This document shows, one piece after another, positions 9,991 through 21,717 of a stretch of DNA of 64,000 bases. The notes beneath the pieces are model-generated. The model saw nothing but the letters and a program-made list of their open reading frames with translations, was not told the DNA's origin and made no database searches. The translations under genes were made by a program, and so were the position numbers. Position 1 is the stretch's first letter, and each line of letters starts with the position of its first letter. This DNA is from Aquatica leii (lineage: Eukaryota; Arthropoda; Insecta; Coleoptera; Lampyridae): positions 86,895,389 through 86,959,388 of the forward strand of contig CM069435.1 of the NCBI GenBank assembly GCA_035610365.1. The letters run 5' to 3'.

Positions 9991-10199
9991 AAATTTAAAA
10001 TTAACAAAACACAGCCGCCCAATTATAAAGAAAACACGACATATAAAAGAAGTAATTTGTTTGATTGGGCAAGTTTTGTTAACACCAATAATGAACCTCT
10101 AAACCCTTCTTCAGATTCTTTAAACTATCACAGTACCGCGGAAACCTCTGCCAATCCACGGGAAATCAATTTGATTAGGGCAGAATATTCTCACTAACA

Positions 10200-13084
10200 A
10201 AATCCACCACATCTAATGTTTCTATATCTGCTACTACATATTCCAACAAAAATAACTCTTTAAACTTTTTATTGGATACTGGTGCAGATATTTTGCTAAT
10301 AAAAGTTCAATCTATTCAAGGTAATGATTTAATATATAGAAACCAAATTATTAAATTAAGAGGATTAGATATCACAGATAACCCAACCTCGACGTTAGGT
10401 ACTGTCACTATACCCTTAAATTTTAATCAAAGGATTTTCCATCATGTCTTCCACGTTATACCTCCAACAACTAATGCCCCACTAGATGGATTATTAGGTA
10501 ATGATTTTTAAAAAAAAGTAACTGCGGAAGTAGACTTCAAGTCGAATCTTCTAAAATTTTCTAGTATCACAATTCCAATTGATTTTAAATTAAAAACTAA
10601 CTAATCTAATTTTGTTATACCTCCTCGCACTGAAGCGTTTGTAGAAATCGATGTACAAAACCCTAGTATTGAAGAAGGTATTGTACCAGATGCATTCATA
10701 TTGGATGGTGTATTTATGTGTAAATCTATTGTTAAGGTAAACGAAAATTCTAAATGAATCACGTCAATTCTAAACACGACTGAAAAATCAGTAACAATTA
10801 AACAAATTTCTTTAACTTTATTACCCATAGAAGATTATGAAATTTTAAATTATAATAATTCCAAAGATGTTGATTATTCTAGAAATAAAAAAATCTCAGA
10901 TCAAATACGGTCAGATCATTTGAATCATAAAGAAAAAGAATCTCTTTTAAAAATTTGTCATGGATTCGGTCATATATTCTATTTAAACAGTGATACATTA
11001 ACATCAACGCCTACCGTAAAACATACAATACCTACCAGTAACTTCTAAGGTTCCTATTGTCACGAAGACATATCGGTATCCACAAATTCATAAAAATGAA
11101 GTTAATAAACAAATTGATAATATACTTCAACAAAAAATAATTAAACCTTCTACTAGTCCTTGGTCATTTCCGGTATGGATCGTGCCAAAAAAGGTTGATG
11201 CTTCAGGAAAACGAAAGTGGCGTATAGTTATAGACTATCGAAAACTAAACGAGATTACTGTAGGCGATGCTTACCCTTTACCCAATATCTCAGATATTCT
11301 TGATCAATTAAGGCACTCCACATATTTTTCTACACTAGATATTGCGTCAGACTTTCATCAAATCCCTATGTCTGCTGAAGATAGCGATAAAACAGCGTTC
11401 TCTACTCCTTTAGGTCACTATCAATTTGAAAAGATGCCATTTGGGTTGAAAAACGCCCCTGCTACATTTCAAATATTGATGAACAATGTATTAATAGGAT
11501 TACAAAGAATAAAATGTTTTGTGTATCTCGATGACATAGTAATTTACGCTTCAAGTATTGAAGATCATGCAAAAAAACTTAAAGATGTTTTTTAAAAAGC
11601 CAACATGATTTAACACTTCAACCAAACAAATGCGAGTTTATGCACAAGGAAGTAGCTTATCTAGGTCATATTATTACGAATAAAGGTGTAAAACCAACCC
11701 CGAGAAGGTCGAAGCCATTACTAACTATCATATTCCTAAAAATCAAAGCGATATAAAAGCTTTTTCTGGATTAGTCGGGTATTATCGGAGCTTTATTCTA
11801 AAATTCTCTCTTATTTCTCAACCATTAACAAAGGTATTAAAAAAGAATGTAATATTTAACTGGACTGGCGAACAACAAAACTCGTTCGACGAACTCGAAC
11901 AAAAATTCATTTCACAACCAATTTTACAATATCCCAATTTTGAATTACCTTTTAATTTAACTACTAACGCTTTAAACTGCGCTATAAGTGCGGTACTTTC
12001 ACAAGGACCAATTGGTCATGACTTACCAATAGCATTTGCTTCTCGAACTCTCAATAAAACAGAACAATATTATTCTACTATTGATCGCGAACTTCTAGCT
12101 ATTATTTGGTCTACCAACCATTTCCGACCTTATTCATACGGCCGAGAGTTTAAATTAATTACTGACCACCGTCCATTAGTTTGGTTAGTAAATTGGAAAG
12201 ATCTCCTGCGTGTCAGATGGGGACTCAAATTAGAAGAATATAACTACGAAATTATTCATAAACCGGGAAAATCAAACTGTAACGCAGATGCTCTATCACG
12301 TATAATTCCTGAAAATAATGACCAAATTTTAAACTTTGCTCAATCACCTTTGTAAAATAGTTATGACGATTTTATCAAACAACACTACTTTAACACCATT
12401 GAACCGAGTGAAAATATTTGCGAAATTAACCAAAATATCTTAAAAGTAAAAGATAATATTGCTCATTGTATCAGTAATGATGAAAAGATGTCATCGGAAC
12501 TAGCTTTAAAAATTTCAAATTTAATCGATAACCACATAGAACTAAAAAATACGAATACTCAAGTATTAGATATATTAGAATCAAAATTTAAAAACTTTAA
12601 AATATCTCATTTGATCACGAAACAAAATTTTTAGGATAAATCAACTGATAGAGATTTATTCAGTTGCTTAATAAATTTTAAAGAAAAATTAATTTCAAAA
12701 AACATTCGATCAATCTCCATTCCAAAGTTAGCATGTGGTCTTAATCAGTTGCAATGGAATAAAGTAAAATTAATTACAGAATACATTTTTTCGAGTAGGT
12801 ACTTTTATTAACGTTACAATTTATTTTAATCAAATAATTCCCGATATTCTCAAAGAATTTCACGACACTCCTATTGGCGGTCATTCCGGTTTTCACAGAA
12901 CTTATAATAGAATTAAAAATTATTATGATTGACCGAATATGAGAAAACATGTTAAAAAATACGTAAGGACATGCAAAGATTGTCAAATAAATTAGGCGGC
13001 GACAAAACATTCAACCCTTAGAAATTACTTCTACGTCTTCAAAACCTTTTTAAAGAATCGCATTAGACATTGTTGGTTCCTTCC
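10200..13084 (+). pseudogene. Gypsy pol, copy A part 1: protease, RT, RNase H, integrase zinc finger
   Basis: Domains in order. The aspartic protease has DTGADILLI at about 10275 and GLLGNDF at 10490. The Ty3/Gypsy reverse transcriptase covers 11090-11900: SPWSFPVWIV, RIVIDYRKLN, MPFGLKNAPATFQ and the catalytic FVYLDDIVIYAS near 11520. RNase H is near 11960-12310 (SRTLNKTEQYYST, LITDHRPLVWL, NADALSR). The integrase HHCC finger is near 12855-12990 (GGHSGFHRTYNR, TCKDCQIN). Stops and frameshifts occur at 10510, 11593, 12354, 12633 and 12931, among others. The integrase core then starts (RIALDIVG near 13060) and is cut by the minisatellite block. The element is dead in coding terms. Confidence 0.85.
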
Positions 13085-13224
13085 CACAGAGAAAAGTACC
13101 ATAGGCCCAGGCTTGGTCCAGGCTTGGCCCAAGTCTGTACAAGCCTGGGCCAAGCCTATAGGCCAGGCTTGGGCCAGCTTTGGAAAAAGTCTGGAATGAT
13201 AATCATTGCCCAGTCCTGGTCGCT

Positions 13225-13513
13225 AGACCTGGTCCATGCTCAGTTGCCAGACCTGGGCCATGCTCAGTTGCCAGACCTGGGCCATGCTCAGTTGCCAGAC
13301 CTGGGCCATGCTCAGTTGCCAGACCTGGGCCATGCTCAGTTGCCAAACCTGGGCCATGCTCAGTTACCAGACCTGGGCCATGCTTAGTTGCCAGACCTGG
13401 GCCATGCTCAGTTGCCAGACCTGGGCCATGCTCAGTTGCCAGACCTGGGCCATGCTCAGTTATCAGACCTGGGCCATGCTTAGTTGCCAGTACTGGGCCA
13501 CGCTTAATTGCTA
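13225..13513. repeat. 24 bp minisatellite, about 12 copies
   Basis: The unit is close to AGACCTGGGCCATGCTCAGT plus TGCC and is repeated head to tail with only occasional substitutions. Because 24 is a multiple of three and the unit has no stop in several frames, long repetitive reading frames appear on both strands; they should not be called genes. Confidence 0.9.
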
Positions 13514-13539
13514 AAACTAGCTCAAAATTAAATGCCAAG

Positions 13540-14281
13540 AATTAAGCATTAATAAAACAATGGAATAAATAATTGTATGAACGTATTTACACTTTATTGT
13601 TATTACTTGTATTATGTACTATTTAAATTACATAAAGTTTTTTAATTACTATTTAGATCTCGTCTTAAATTATATTAACATTTAGCTAGTGCAGTTATTA
13701 TTCTTCATCACTAGTTCACATTCAAGTTCAACTCATTTGGGCACCTTTTGTTTGATATTTTTTGGTTTTCTGTATCACTAAGGGTCATTAACGTCACTCA
13801 CACAGCTGATGTTTACACTTTGATTATTTAAACTTTGCCGGTTAACAGCTAAATTTGTTTTTTTATTCAAAACTTTTTTGGTTTATTTAACGCACGCCAT
13901 CTGTAAACTCTAAGGTAAGAATCAGACATAATTACTTTTAGTAGCCTCGCCTCGTGAAAATTGCGGAGTAAACAAAAGAAATTATATTTGAAGGTTTTTT
14001 CCTTCTAGTTAAAACGTACTAACATTCAATGACTGTATAACTGAATCTCGGAGATTTGATTCATCACCTTTACTACTCTAGCAATGAGAAAAATCTTACA
14101 TTTAACTAACAGATGATGTAAACAAGGATGGCGGCTGCGCTAAACGAAAATACCCGAATCTCGCCATACGTAACCGAACGGCTCAAGTTTCAATTCTACA
14201 CTTTCGATATTATCATAACTCAACTTATTAACCAATTTTTTAAAATCTTTAACATTGAAAAATAAATATTATTGCTATTTT
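13540..14281. other. AT-rich middle of the minisatellite insertion
   Basis: About 740 bp without repeats, coding frame or RNA gene that I can recognise. It joins the 24 bp minisatellite to the longer repeat array and presumably belongs to the same insertion. Confidence 0.5.
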
Positions 14282-15120
14282 CTTGGATAATCCAGCCTTG
14301 GCCAAGGCTGGGTCAACCAGTCTTGAACTAAGCTTGAGTCCCTATGGAATAGGAAGGCTGGGTTATCCAGGCTTGGGCCAAACTTGGATTCTCATGGAAT
14401 GGCCAAGGATGAGTTATACAAGCTTGGGCCAAGCTTGGCTAATAATTTGCATGGCCGAAGCTGGGTCAACCAGTCTTGGCCCAAGCTTGGGTTTCCATGG
14501 AATAGCCAAGGATGGGTTATGCAAGCTTGGGCCAAGCTTGGGTAAGAATTGGCATGGCCGAGGATAGGTCAACCAGTGTACGACCAAGCTTGGGTCCCCA
14601 TGGAATGGCCAAGGCTGGGTTATCCAGGCTTGGGCCAAACTTGGATTCTCATGGAATGGCCAAGGATAGGTTATACAAGCTTGGGCCAAGCTTGGCTAAT
14701 AATTTGCATGGCCGAAGCTAGGTCAACCAGTCTTGGCCAAAGCATGGGTTTCCATAGAATAGCCAAGGATGGGTTATGCAAGATTGGGCCAAGCGTGGGT
14801 AACAATTAGCATGGCCAAGGATGGGTCAACCAGTGTAGGACCAAACTTGGGTCTCCATGGAATGGCCAAGGCTGGGTTATCCAGACTTGGGCCAAACTTG
14901 GATTCTCATAGAATGGCCAAGGATGGGTTATCCAAGCTTGGGCCAAGCTTTGCTAATAATTTGCATGGCCGAAGCTGGGTCAACAAGTCTAGGCCCAAGC
15001 TTGGGTCCTCATGGAATGACCGAGGCTGAGCTACCCAGTCCTGGGCCAAGTCTGGGCCAATACAGGTACGCCAAACTTAGGTTTCCCAGTACTGGCCCAG
15101 GTCTGGTCCCGTTGTCTAAC
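14282..15120. repeat. Higher-order minisatellite, ~257 bp period
   Basis: Basic units of about 50-60 bp share the core GGGTTATCCAGGCTTGGGCC and GGAATGGCCAAGG. They are arranged in a larger period: GGAATGGCCAAGGAT recurs near 14394, 14652 and 14908. The apparent proteins rich in Gly, Leu, Trp and Pro here are shadows of the repeat. Confidence 0.8.
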
Positions 15121-15135
15121 TCTGGGGTTTCCTGT

Positions 15136-15922
15136 ATGGTTTACCTTTAACTGAAAACGGTAATAAATTTATACTGACCCTTCAAGACGATTTGACAAAG
15201 TTTTCACAACCTTTTGCTATTCCAAATCATAAAGCCGAAACTATTTCGAAAGGACTAGTTTATAAATTCACAAGTATTTTCGGTATTCTCGATCCAATTC
15301 TTACATCAAAAACAATCAAAAAAACTTGCTAATTATTTCAAATAGACAAAATACAAACCACAGCATATCGCCCACAAAGTAACGGTGCTCTAGAACGAAG
15401 TCATGCTACTTTAGAAGATTATTTAAAACACTATATCTCTTCGACTCAAACGGATTGGGACCAATGGCTAGCATTGACAATATTTTCATATAATACAACC
15501 CCTCACACTTCTACGAAATTTACTCCTTTTGAATTAATAATTTGGTAACAAACCAATATTACCGTCTACGATTACAAAAGAGCCAGAATTTAAATATACA
15601 TATAACAATTATCTAGATCAGTTAAAACTTAAACTACAATAAACCCATAAAATTGCTAAAGATAATTTAATTGACAAAAAAGTCCACACAAAAAATCAAC
15701 ATGATAAACATTTGCACAACAACTATGTATTTAACGAAGGAGACTTAGTTCTATTACAAAATGAAACCTCGCAAGCAAACAAATCTAAGAAAGTTATGGC
15801 CTAATTATACCGGACCTTATACAATTACAAAAATCCACTCCGATGGCAACGTAGCGATTAGAATAAAACGAAAAGACGTAATTGTACATACTAATAGACT
15901 AAAACCTTTTGTTTTAGAATAA
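15136..15922 (+). pseudogene. Gypsy pol, copy A part 2: integrase core and C-terminus
   Basis: Resumes the integrase after the minisatellite insertion: LTENGNKFILTLQDDLTKF, then TTAYRPQSNGALERSHATLE with the glutamate of the DDE triad, TDWDQWLA, and NTTPHTSTKFTPFELI. A stop and small deletions precede the TTAYRP block. The C-terminal part (GDLVLLQNETS near 15750, NRLKPFVLE at the end) reaches a natural pol stop at 15920-15922, just before env. Confidence 0.8.
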
Positions 15923-17343
15923 TTTTCTTCTGCATCTTATCTCACCGTGCAGAACCTGAACTTTACGAAATCCAATATGATACACATTCATCAGGATTAT
16001 TTTACGAACATTTAGGACAAGCTAAATTCTATAACGATTACTGAAAAATCATCATATATGTCGACACAAGTCCATTACATGGTCATATTCAATTACTTGA
16101 TTCTATCTACAAACAAACGTTTGTTCTTTGCCAGTAACAAGAATTTTCTGTATCATGTAGTAAGTTACCTAAACTTTTTGATAAAACTCTACCTGCTTTA
16201 AACCAAAGATATCAATCATTCGTAGAATTAGTTAACCATAAAACAAATAGAGTAAAACGCTGATTAGTAAACGTAATTGACACAGGTCTTAAATGTTTAT
16301 TTGGCTTAGTCGATAATGATGATTTAGAATATTATGAAAAAACTATAAATCAAGTAGAAAAGGAATTCAAGAACAGACATAAGTTGTACGAACAAGAATT
16401 TCAGTTTTTAATCATACCTTGCAATCGTTGAATAAAAACGAACGAATCTTTATTGAAAATATTAATAAAATTCATAGATATTTCGTTAAACTCCAAGGTA
16501 AGCAAGCTAATCAGAAACATCATCAAAACATATTAGAACATTTAACCTTACTATCACAGCTCGTTCAAAATTGCAATAATGAAATAACTACTCTTGTTGA
16601 TATTATACTCTTTGCAAAACAGAATATTGTACATCCATTTATTATAGCTCCATTATTGTTGATTAAGACTTTTAAACAATCTTTAGCGGATTTAAACACT
16701 GCTCTCTCGTATCCATATGTATTGGATATCAGCAACGTGCATAAAGTATTAGCATTAGTAGAACCTTTGGTAGAACTTAAAGTTGTATATTTAGAAAATA
16801 AGTTTATGTATCAATTAAGTATTCCTCTAGTTAACATATTCAACTTTAATCTGTATCACTTAATACATAATCCAATTTTGTATAACAGGAGATTCATATT
16901 TATACAGCCTTCAAGTAAATATTTATTTTTCACTCAAACTCGAGACCAATGTATAAATTCTGATGATATTAACAATTGTAAAAATGTAGATCTAAATCAA
17001 TTCTTTTGTAAAGACATGAACGTTTTGTATTTAACCACTTTAAAACCTACTTGCAAAACTAATAGAACGTATGTTTAATAAAATTTCAAAATTATGTAAT
17101 ATTAGAATCTCGACTAACACCTACGAAATATTTCATAGATTACATAAGTCAAATATATGGTTATTCATATTATCAGAACCAGAACCAGGCAAACTATTTT
17201 GTAATAATACCCTCATAGAAAGAAACATCATTATTAATGGTACAGGTATAATCACTTTAAACAAAAATTGTAAATTATTTACCAAATCAGCAAGGTTAGC
17301 TCCAACCAGGCTGTATTCAGGCAATATAGAGGCGCTTTGGTAG
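15923..17343 (+). pseudogene. Gypsy env-like gene, copy A (broken)
   Basis: Follows pol directly, as in env-carrying insect Gypsy elements (errantiviruses), whose env resembles baculovirus F proteins. Visible parts are a hydrophobic start, a basic furin-type site near 16255 followed at once by TGA, and a helical region with conserved NCNNEITTLVDIILFAK near 16580. The longest open pieces are 16419-17078 and 17071-17343, in different frames. At least two in-frame TGA codons (near 16042 and 16262) and several frame changes are present, and both of these stops also occur in copy B. No fusion protein can be made. The 3' end runs directly into the GT92-derived sequence of repeat R. Confidence 0.7.
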
Positions 17344-19516
17344 AAAGAGTGAATAAAGTCCTAAAAGAACTGAGATTTTTAGTGTTTTTAAAGTAAGTCT
17401 ATATGTATATGTTGCAATGATGTTTCATAAACATAAAAACAATTGAACATTTCAAAACAAGCGTTTTACGTACAATTACTTGTTTTTTAAACCATATCTT
17501 TGTTGGTAAAAAAATATTTAAAGTAACGACTAGACAAAGCTGTCAATGTTTTTTTTTCTAATTTTTTTATTTTATTTATCGAAGTAAGCCACAGAAGAAT
17601 ATCGTTTGTCAATCATTTTGTAAACTGTCATAAACGCTAGTCAACACTATCTATGGTCAACAAAACACAGCATGATGGTGTTTCCACTCACTAATGTCTT
17701 TCTAAATGTGAAAATTAAAAAAGTTGAGTTTTTCACGACGGTACATAGAAGATAAATCGTATTTAACACAGAACAGCTAAGTATAGTTTTCTATTTTGAA
17801 GAGTTCGTTTGAGAAAACTCGGAATTAGCGCAAAACCTCGGATTGCCGTTTCTTTTAGTAATCATCTCGATTGGTGGGTCGGTTTTCGATGCATCCTTAC
17901 TGTTTGTGCTGGTAATCCAACAAAGCAAAATTTCAAGTTATTTAAATAATGTTTGTCGTCACCAAGTTTTCAAGTGGCAAACATTCAAAAAATAGATTTG
18001 GCGTAAGTATTTCAATAAACGTAAAAGATAAGTAAAATTAAGTTGACACGCAGCAATGCTTTTAAATTTAAAACAAATGTTTGTAATGAACACACCCGTT
18101 ATCATGACTTTTATTACTAGATATAGTTGGCCTTGAAAATTCGCAGAAAAAATATCAACAGCAAATTTATTTTATTAAGGGAGTACTACAGGAAAAAAGT
18201 AAATGTCGTCGACTGAAACAACAAAAGTTCGAAAAAAGACTCATTTTTCGCATAATTATTTGACCTTTAAATACTACAATAAATTGAATAAGAACAAATG
18301 TGGTGTTTGCGAAATGTGCATTATGTAGAAAAATGTCTAATTCATTTTATTAAATAAACAGTTGTATCAAACCCGCATAGATACATAGGTTAATATGAGG
18401 CCAAAATATTAGCATGTAAATCCTTATGGACACCTTTAAAAAATGCACTGTATATAAGTTTTAATCAAAGTTAAACATTAATATCATTTGAACATTAAAC
18501 TTAAATCATGCGTTGACTAAAAATAATACACAAATTTAGAAATACAAGTACAGTAATTACAATAATAACGATAACAATATTTGATTTAAAGGTTAACTAT
18601 AGACTAAGGTATTAATAAACTAATTTTAAAAAAGGTATCTAAGATAAGATAAGCACGTCTGGCTTTTAATGTAATGCAATTTAAAATAATTTAGTAAAGA
18701 AAATAGTGTTAACAATCCGATAAAATTTAAAACGTTTTCTTACAAGTTTTCTTACAGCAACTGTTTATATAAATATGTAGATAGATATTCATCGTATTCA
18801 TAATACGTACGTAAATGACTCAAAAATCAGTTTTTCACAAATGTGGATTTCTAAAAACGAATTCTTTCGTGGGAAAACTTTTTTAAGGGATGGTTATTGT
18901 ACAATTTGTACTTCAATGTAGATTGCTGGTGTCTGTTGTTGATTTACAGGACTGCTAATAATAACTATTGCTTTCAATAAATATAAAATTCTGGTTTAAA
19001 AGTTCGGAATTTGTCTTTGAAGTGATGGTTACAAGTAGCAAATACTGCAGTAAATTTAGATTATTTAGCAGTTTCAGTATTCGGTAGCATTGTAAATTTT
19101 ATTAGTAGGTAATAAACAACGGTAAATTTAAAAGCTGAACCTTTCGTGTGAACCGTAATTGTATAATGTATATCGAAAATACCAATAGGTAATTGTCGGT
19201 TTCTTTTCAGAAACTTTTTTCTTTTATATTGTATACCTATATATAAATACAACCACACCAAGTATCAGTCTAGCAGTCAATTTAGTCGAAGTAAATTTTA
19301 AGTCCATCTCTAAGACAAACGAGCAAAAACGTAATATAACAAAATTTGTTATTCGTGTTTCATTGTTTGCGTGATAAAGACAATTATAATACTTTAAAAT
19401 TAACGTGTGTAAGTGTATTAGGTAAAAATAATTACAGTAAGTTATATAATAGTTTAATAAATAAAAACTAAGTGTTGAATAAATTTGTGTTGATAAACTA
19501 TACAATTACAGTAGTG
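17334..19516 (+). repeat. Repeat R, copy 2, starting with a GT92 C-terminal tail
   Basis: Begins GGTAGAAAGAGTGAATAAAG, equivalent to LVERV..VLKEL of GT92 gene 1, and reaches the same stop (17394-17396). The ~2.1 kb that follows matches the 3' flank of gene 1. The join to env lies between CAATATAGAGGCGC (env side) and the GT92 codons. It is the same in copy 3, so the junction formed once and was then multiplied. Confidence 0.8.
19238..19269 (+). promoter_or_regulatory. TATA box and initiator before Gypsy copy B
   Basis: TATATATAAATA at 19238-19249 and TCAGT at 19265-19269, with the initiator A 29 bases after the TATA start. The pair is intact although the downstream genes are broken. Confidence 0.5.
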
Positions 19517-20796
19517 ATGCCGCGGTTAACTTGTTGTGCTAAACGGGAAAGTGCTCGAAATAAAATGGCTAGGTAAAATCAGAAAACGAATTTCAAAAAC
19601 TCATACAAGTAAAAAAATCGAGAACGTTAGTGAAACTACTCCTCAGAAAATAATCGAAGTAGGTATACAAGAAAATACTTTAAGAGAAACTGCACCGATT
19701 TTCGACAAATGAGGAAATCTCTGCAAAAGAAGAATTACCTCTTGTTAATTGACGGCGTATAATAAATATCGCAACTTTTTTTCAAGATATTTTATTTCAA
19801 CACTTAGAATTATGTAACTGTACAAACAATAATATAAAAATAGATAATGAAAAATTGGCGGGTTTACAAAGCAAAATTATCATAAAATGTACAATGTGTC
19901 AAGTAGAAAAAATTATGAATACCGACTGATCCCGATATCATGAATATAAATAAAAGTGCAGTTTTGGCGACTATTTCAACAGAAATTGGTTTTTCTCAAT
20001 TACATGAATTTCTTTCCATTTGCGATATTCCTTCTATGACTAAAAATGTTTATTTGAAAAATCAAGACATTAGAAGGCTATGCATTAGGAATTCGCTGAA
20101 GCCCGACCCTATGGTAATAGTTATTCAGAAAATAAAGTGTCGCAATCATTTTTTACGCAATTTATGTCAGAAATTTGACGCACAAAAAATTAGTAGTAAG
20201 AAAGTGGATATCCCAACATGTAAACAATTACATAATAAATCAATAATTGATTTTACATTGCGTTTAGATTTATTAGACTCTAAATTTATAAAAGCAATTA
20301 ATTTAGAACATCAAGACCCCACTGTATTACCGGGACTATTAAAAATGAAAGACAGTATTTGTTTACGAGGATTTTTAGCAGGCGTCTTACCTATATACCA
20401 AAATTTATTATCTCTTAAAGAACCAAAAAATTATCAGGAATCTTCTTCGTACTTTTGCATTAAAATTAAAAACAAAAATAAAATTAATCGATCGCATGAG
20501 CAATTACAGAAAAAAACATAACAGTTGTAATTTTTGTAAAAGAAATAATCATACTACTGCAAATTGTTACGAAAGGTTAAATCAATCAATTAGTAGCCAA
20601 CATAATGAAAACACTTTTGTTAAAAATTTCATAATGTAGGTAAATTCAACTAATTTGATTCGACCTATTTCAAAATTGTTTTGTAATTATTGTAAGAGAA
20701 CTAACCATGAGATAAGGGATTGCAGACGATTAAAATGGAAAAAAGAACAAAAAAAATTTCAACCCCTTCTGCTAGTAAAATTCATATGTTTCATTC
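19517..20796 (+). pseudogene. Gypsy gag, copy B
   Basis: Better preserved than copy A. An open stretch of 193 codons at 19940-20521 covers the gag body (ISTEIGFSQLHEFLSICD, KVDIPTCKQLHNKSIIDFTL, LAGVLPIYQNLLSL). Near 20690 is a complete CCHC zinc knuckle, CNYCKRTNHEIRDC, for RNA binding. The 5' part (ATGCCGCGG at 19517) has stops and small indels. The gene is cut at about 20796 by the antisense BEL insertion, so copy B gag could only be expressed without its protease fusion. Confidence 0.8.
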
Positions 20797-21624
20797 ATAT
20801 TGTAACCCAATTAGAAAATGACCTGGTGTTAGGGGAATGAGGTCATCAGGATCACTGGATAAAGGTGATAAGGGACGCGAGTTTAACACTGCCTCAATTT
20901 GAATTAACAATGTACAAAAATCCTCGTAATTAAGCGTAGTGTTGCCTAATACTCGTTTTAAATAAGTTTTTATAGATTTAATACCGCTTCCCCATAGTCC
21001 ACCTTGATGAAGAGCTCTGGGTGTAATAAAGTTCCATTCGATTGCCTGATTTGCTACGTACTTTGAAATTTCATCTTTGTTTTTATCGTCATTTAACATT
21101 TTGTAAATTTTTTTTATTTCACTTGCGGCGCCTACGAAATTTATTGCATTGTTTGATAAAATAAAGGCATCGGAACTTAGCGATGTGACTAACTCAGTGT
21201 GAATTGCTTTTGTTACTAAGCATACAAATAAACAAATATAAGATTTGATAAGTTTCGATTTTCGCAGCTTTGTATCTTTTATTTGAATGGAACCGGCGTG
21301 ATCAAGACCTACGTGTGCAAACGCTGGAGAACCCGCTTCTAAACGTTTACTTGGTAGATTACCCATGAAAGGATTATAAGATTCGAGGTTGACTTTGAAA
21401 CAACTCACGCAGTTACGAGTGATTTTCTTGGGTGTATTTCGCGCAGATAACGCCCAAAATGATTGCCGTATTACTGCTAACAGATGTTGAGCTCCGTAAT
21501 GTAAGTACTGCTCATGATAATTTTCAAAAATTAATTTTGTTAATGGGTGTTCCTTCAGAAGCAAAATTGGAATTTTTTTATTGAAAGAATAATTGGAGTT
21601 TTGAATCCTACCTCCTACTCTCAT
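20797..21624 (-). pseudogene. BEL/Pao integrase domain, C-terminally truncated
   Basis: 276 codons remain open. The zinc-binding part has HYGAQHLLAVIRQSFW and NCVSCFK. The core has GLDHAGSI (first Asp), CLVTKAIHTELV, and the block WNFITPRALHQGGLWG with a conserved GLWG and, after it, the NSRPLSPLSSDPDDLIPLTP segment typical of BEL/Pao. The reading frame ends artificially after GHFLIGLQYE where Gypsy sequence begins, removing the end of the domain. Confidence 0.85.
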
Positions 21625-21717
21625 GATGCCTGCTTTATCTAAAAAAGGATTTAAAGGTGCTAAGACATTTTAGTTCAGGTCCAAAAGTTTCGCTTTGACA
21701 CAGTTTTATTAAAAACT

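Larger units (their letters stand above)
13085..15135. mobile_element. ~2 kb minisatellite-bearing insertion inside integrase of copy A
   Basis: Integrase coding stops after DIVG at about 13077 and resumes as LTENGNKFILTLQDDLTKF at about 15140. The sequence between does not belong to Gypsy. It has GC-rich CCAGGCTTGGGCC-type repeats at both ends, a 24 bp minisatellite, a 740 bp AT-rich middle and a higher-order ~257 bp repeat. Base composition differs sharply from the neighbourhood. No transposase is visible. The flanks share only a short TGGTT, so a target duplication is not proven. A non-autonomous DNA element with repetitive ends is one reading. Confidence 0.6.

Noticed and set aside
13225-13513. 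CRISPR-like array of 24 bp repeats
   Set aside because: Repeats are contiguous with no spacers, and the context is eukaryotic.
13070-15150. Several long repetitive reading frames on both strands (for example QTWAMLSC, VARPGPCS and Gly/Trp-rich repeats)
   Set aside because: They come from the 24 bp and ~257 bp minisatellites. Because 24 is a multiple of three, several frames stay open by chance.
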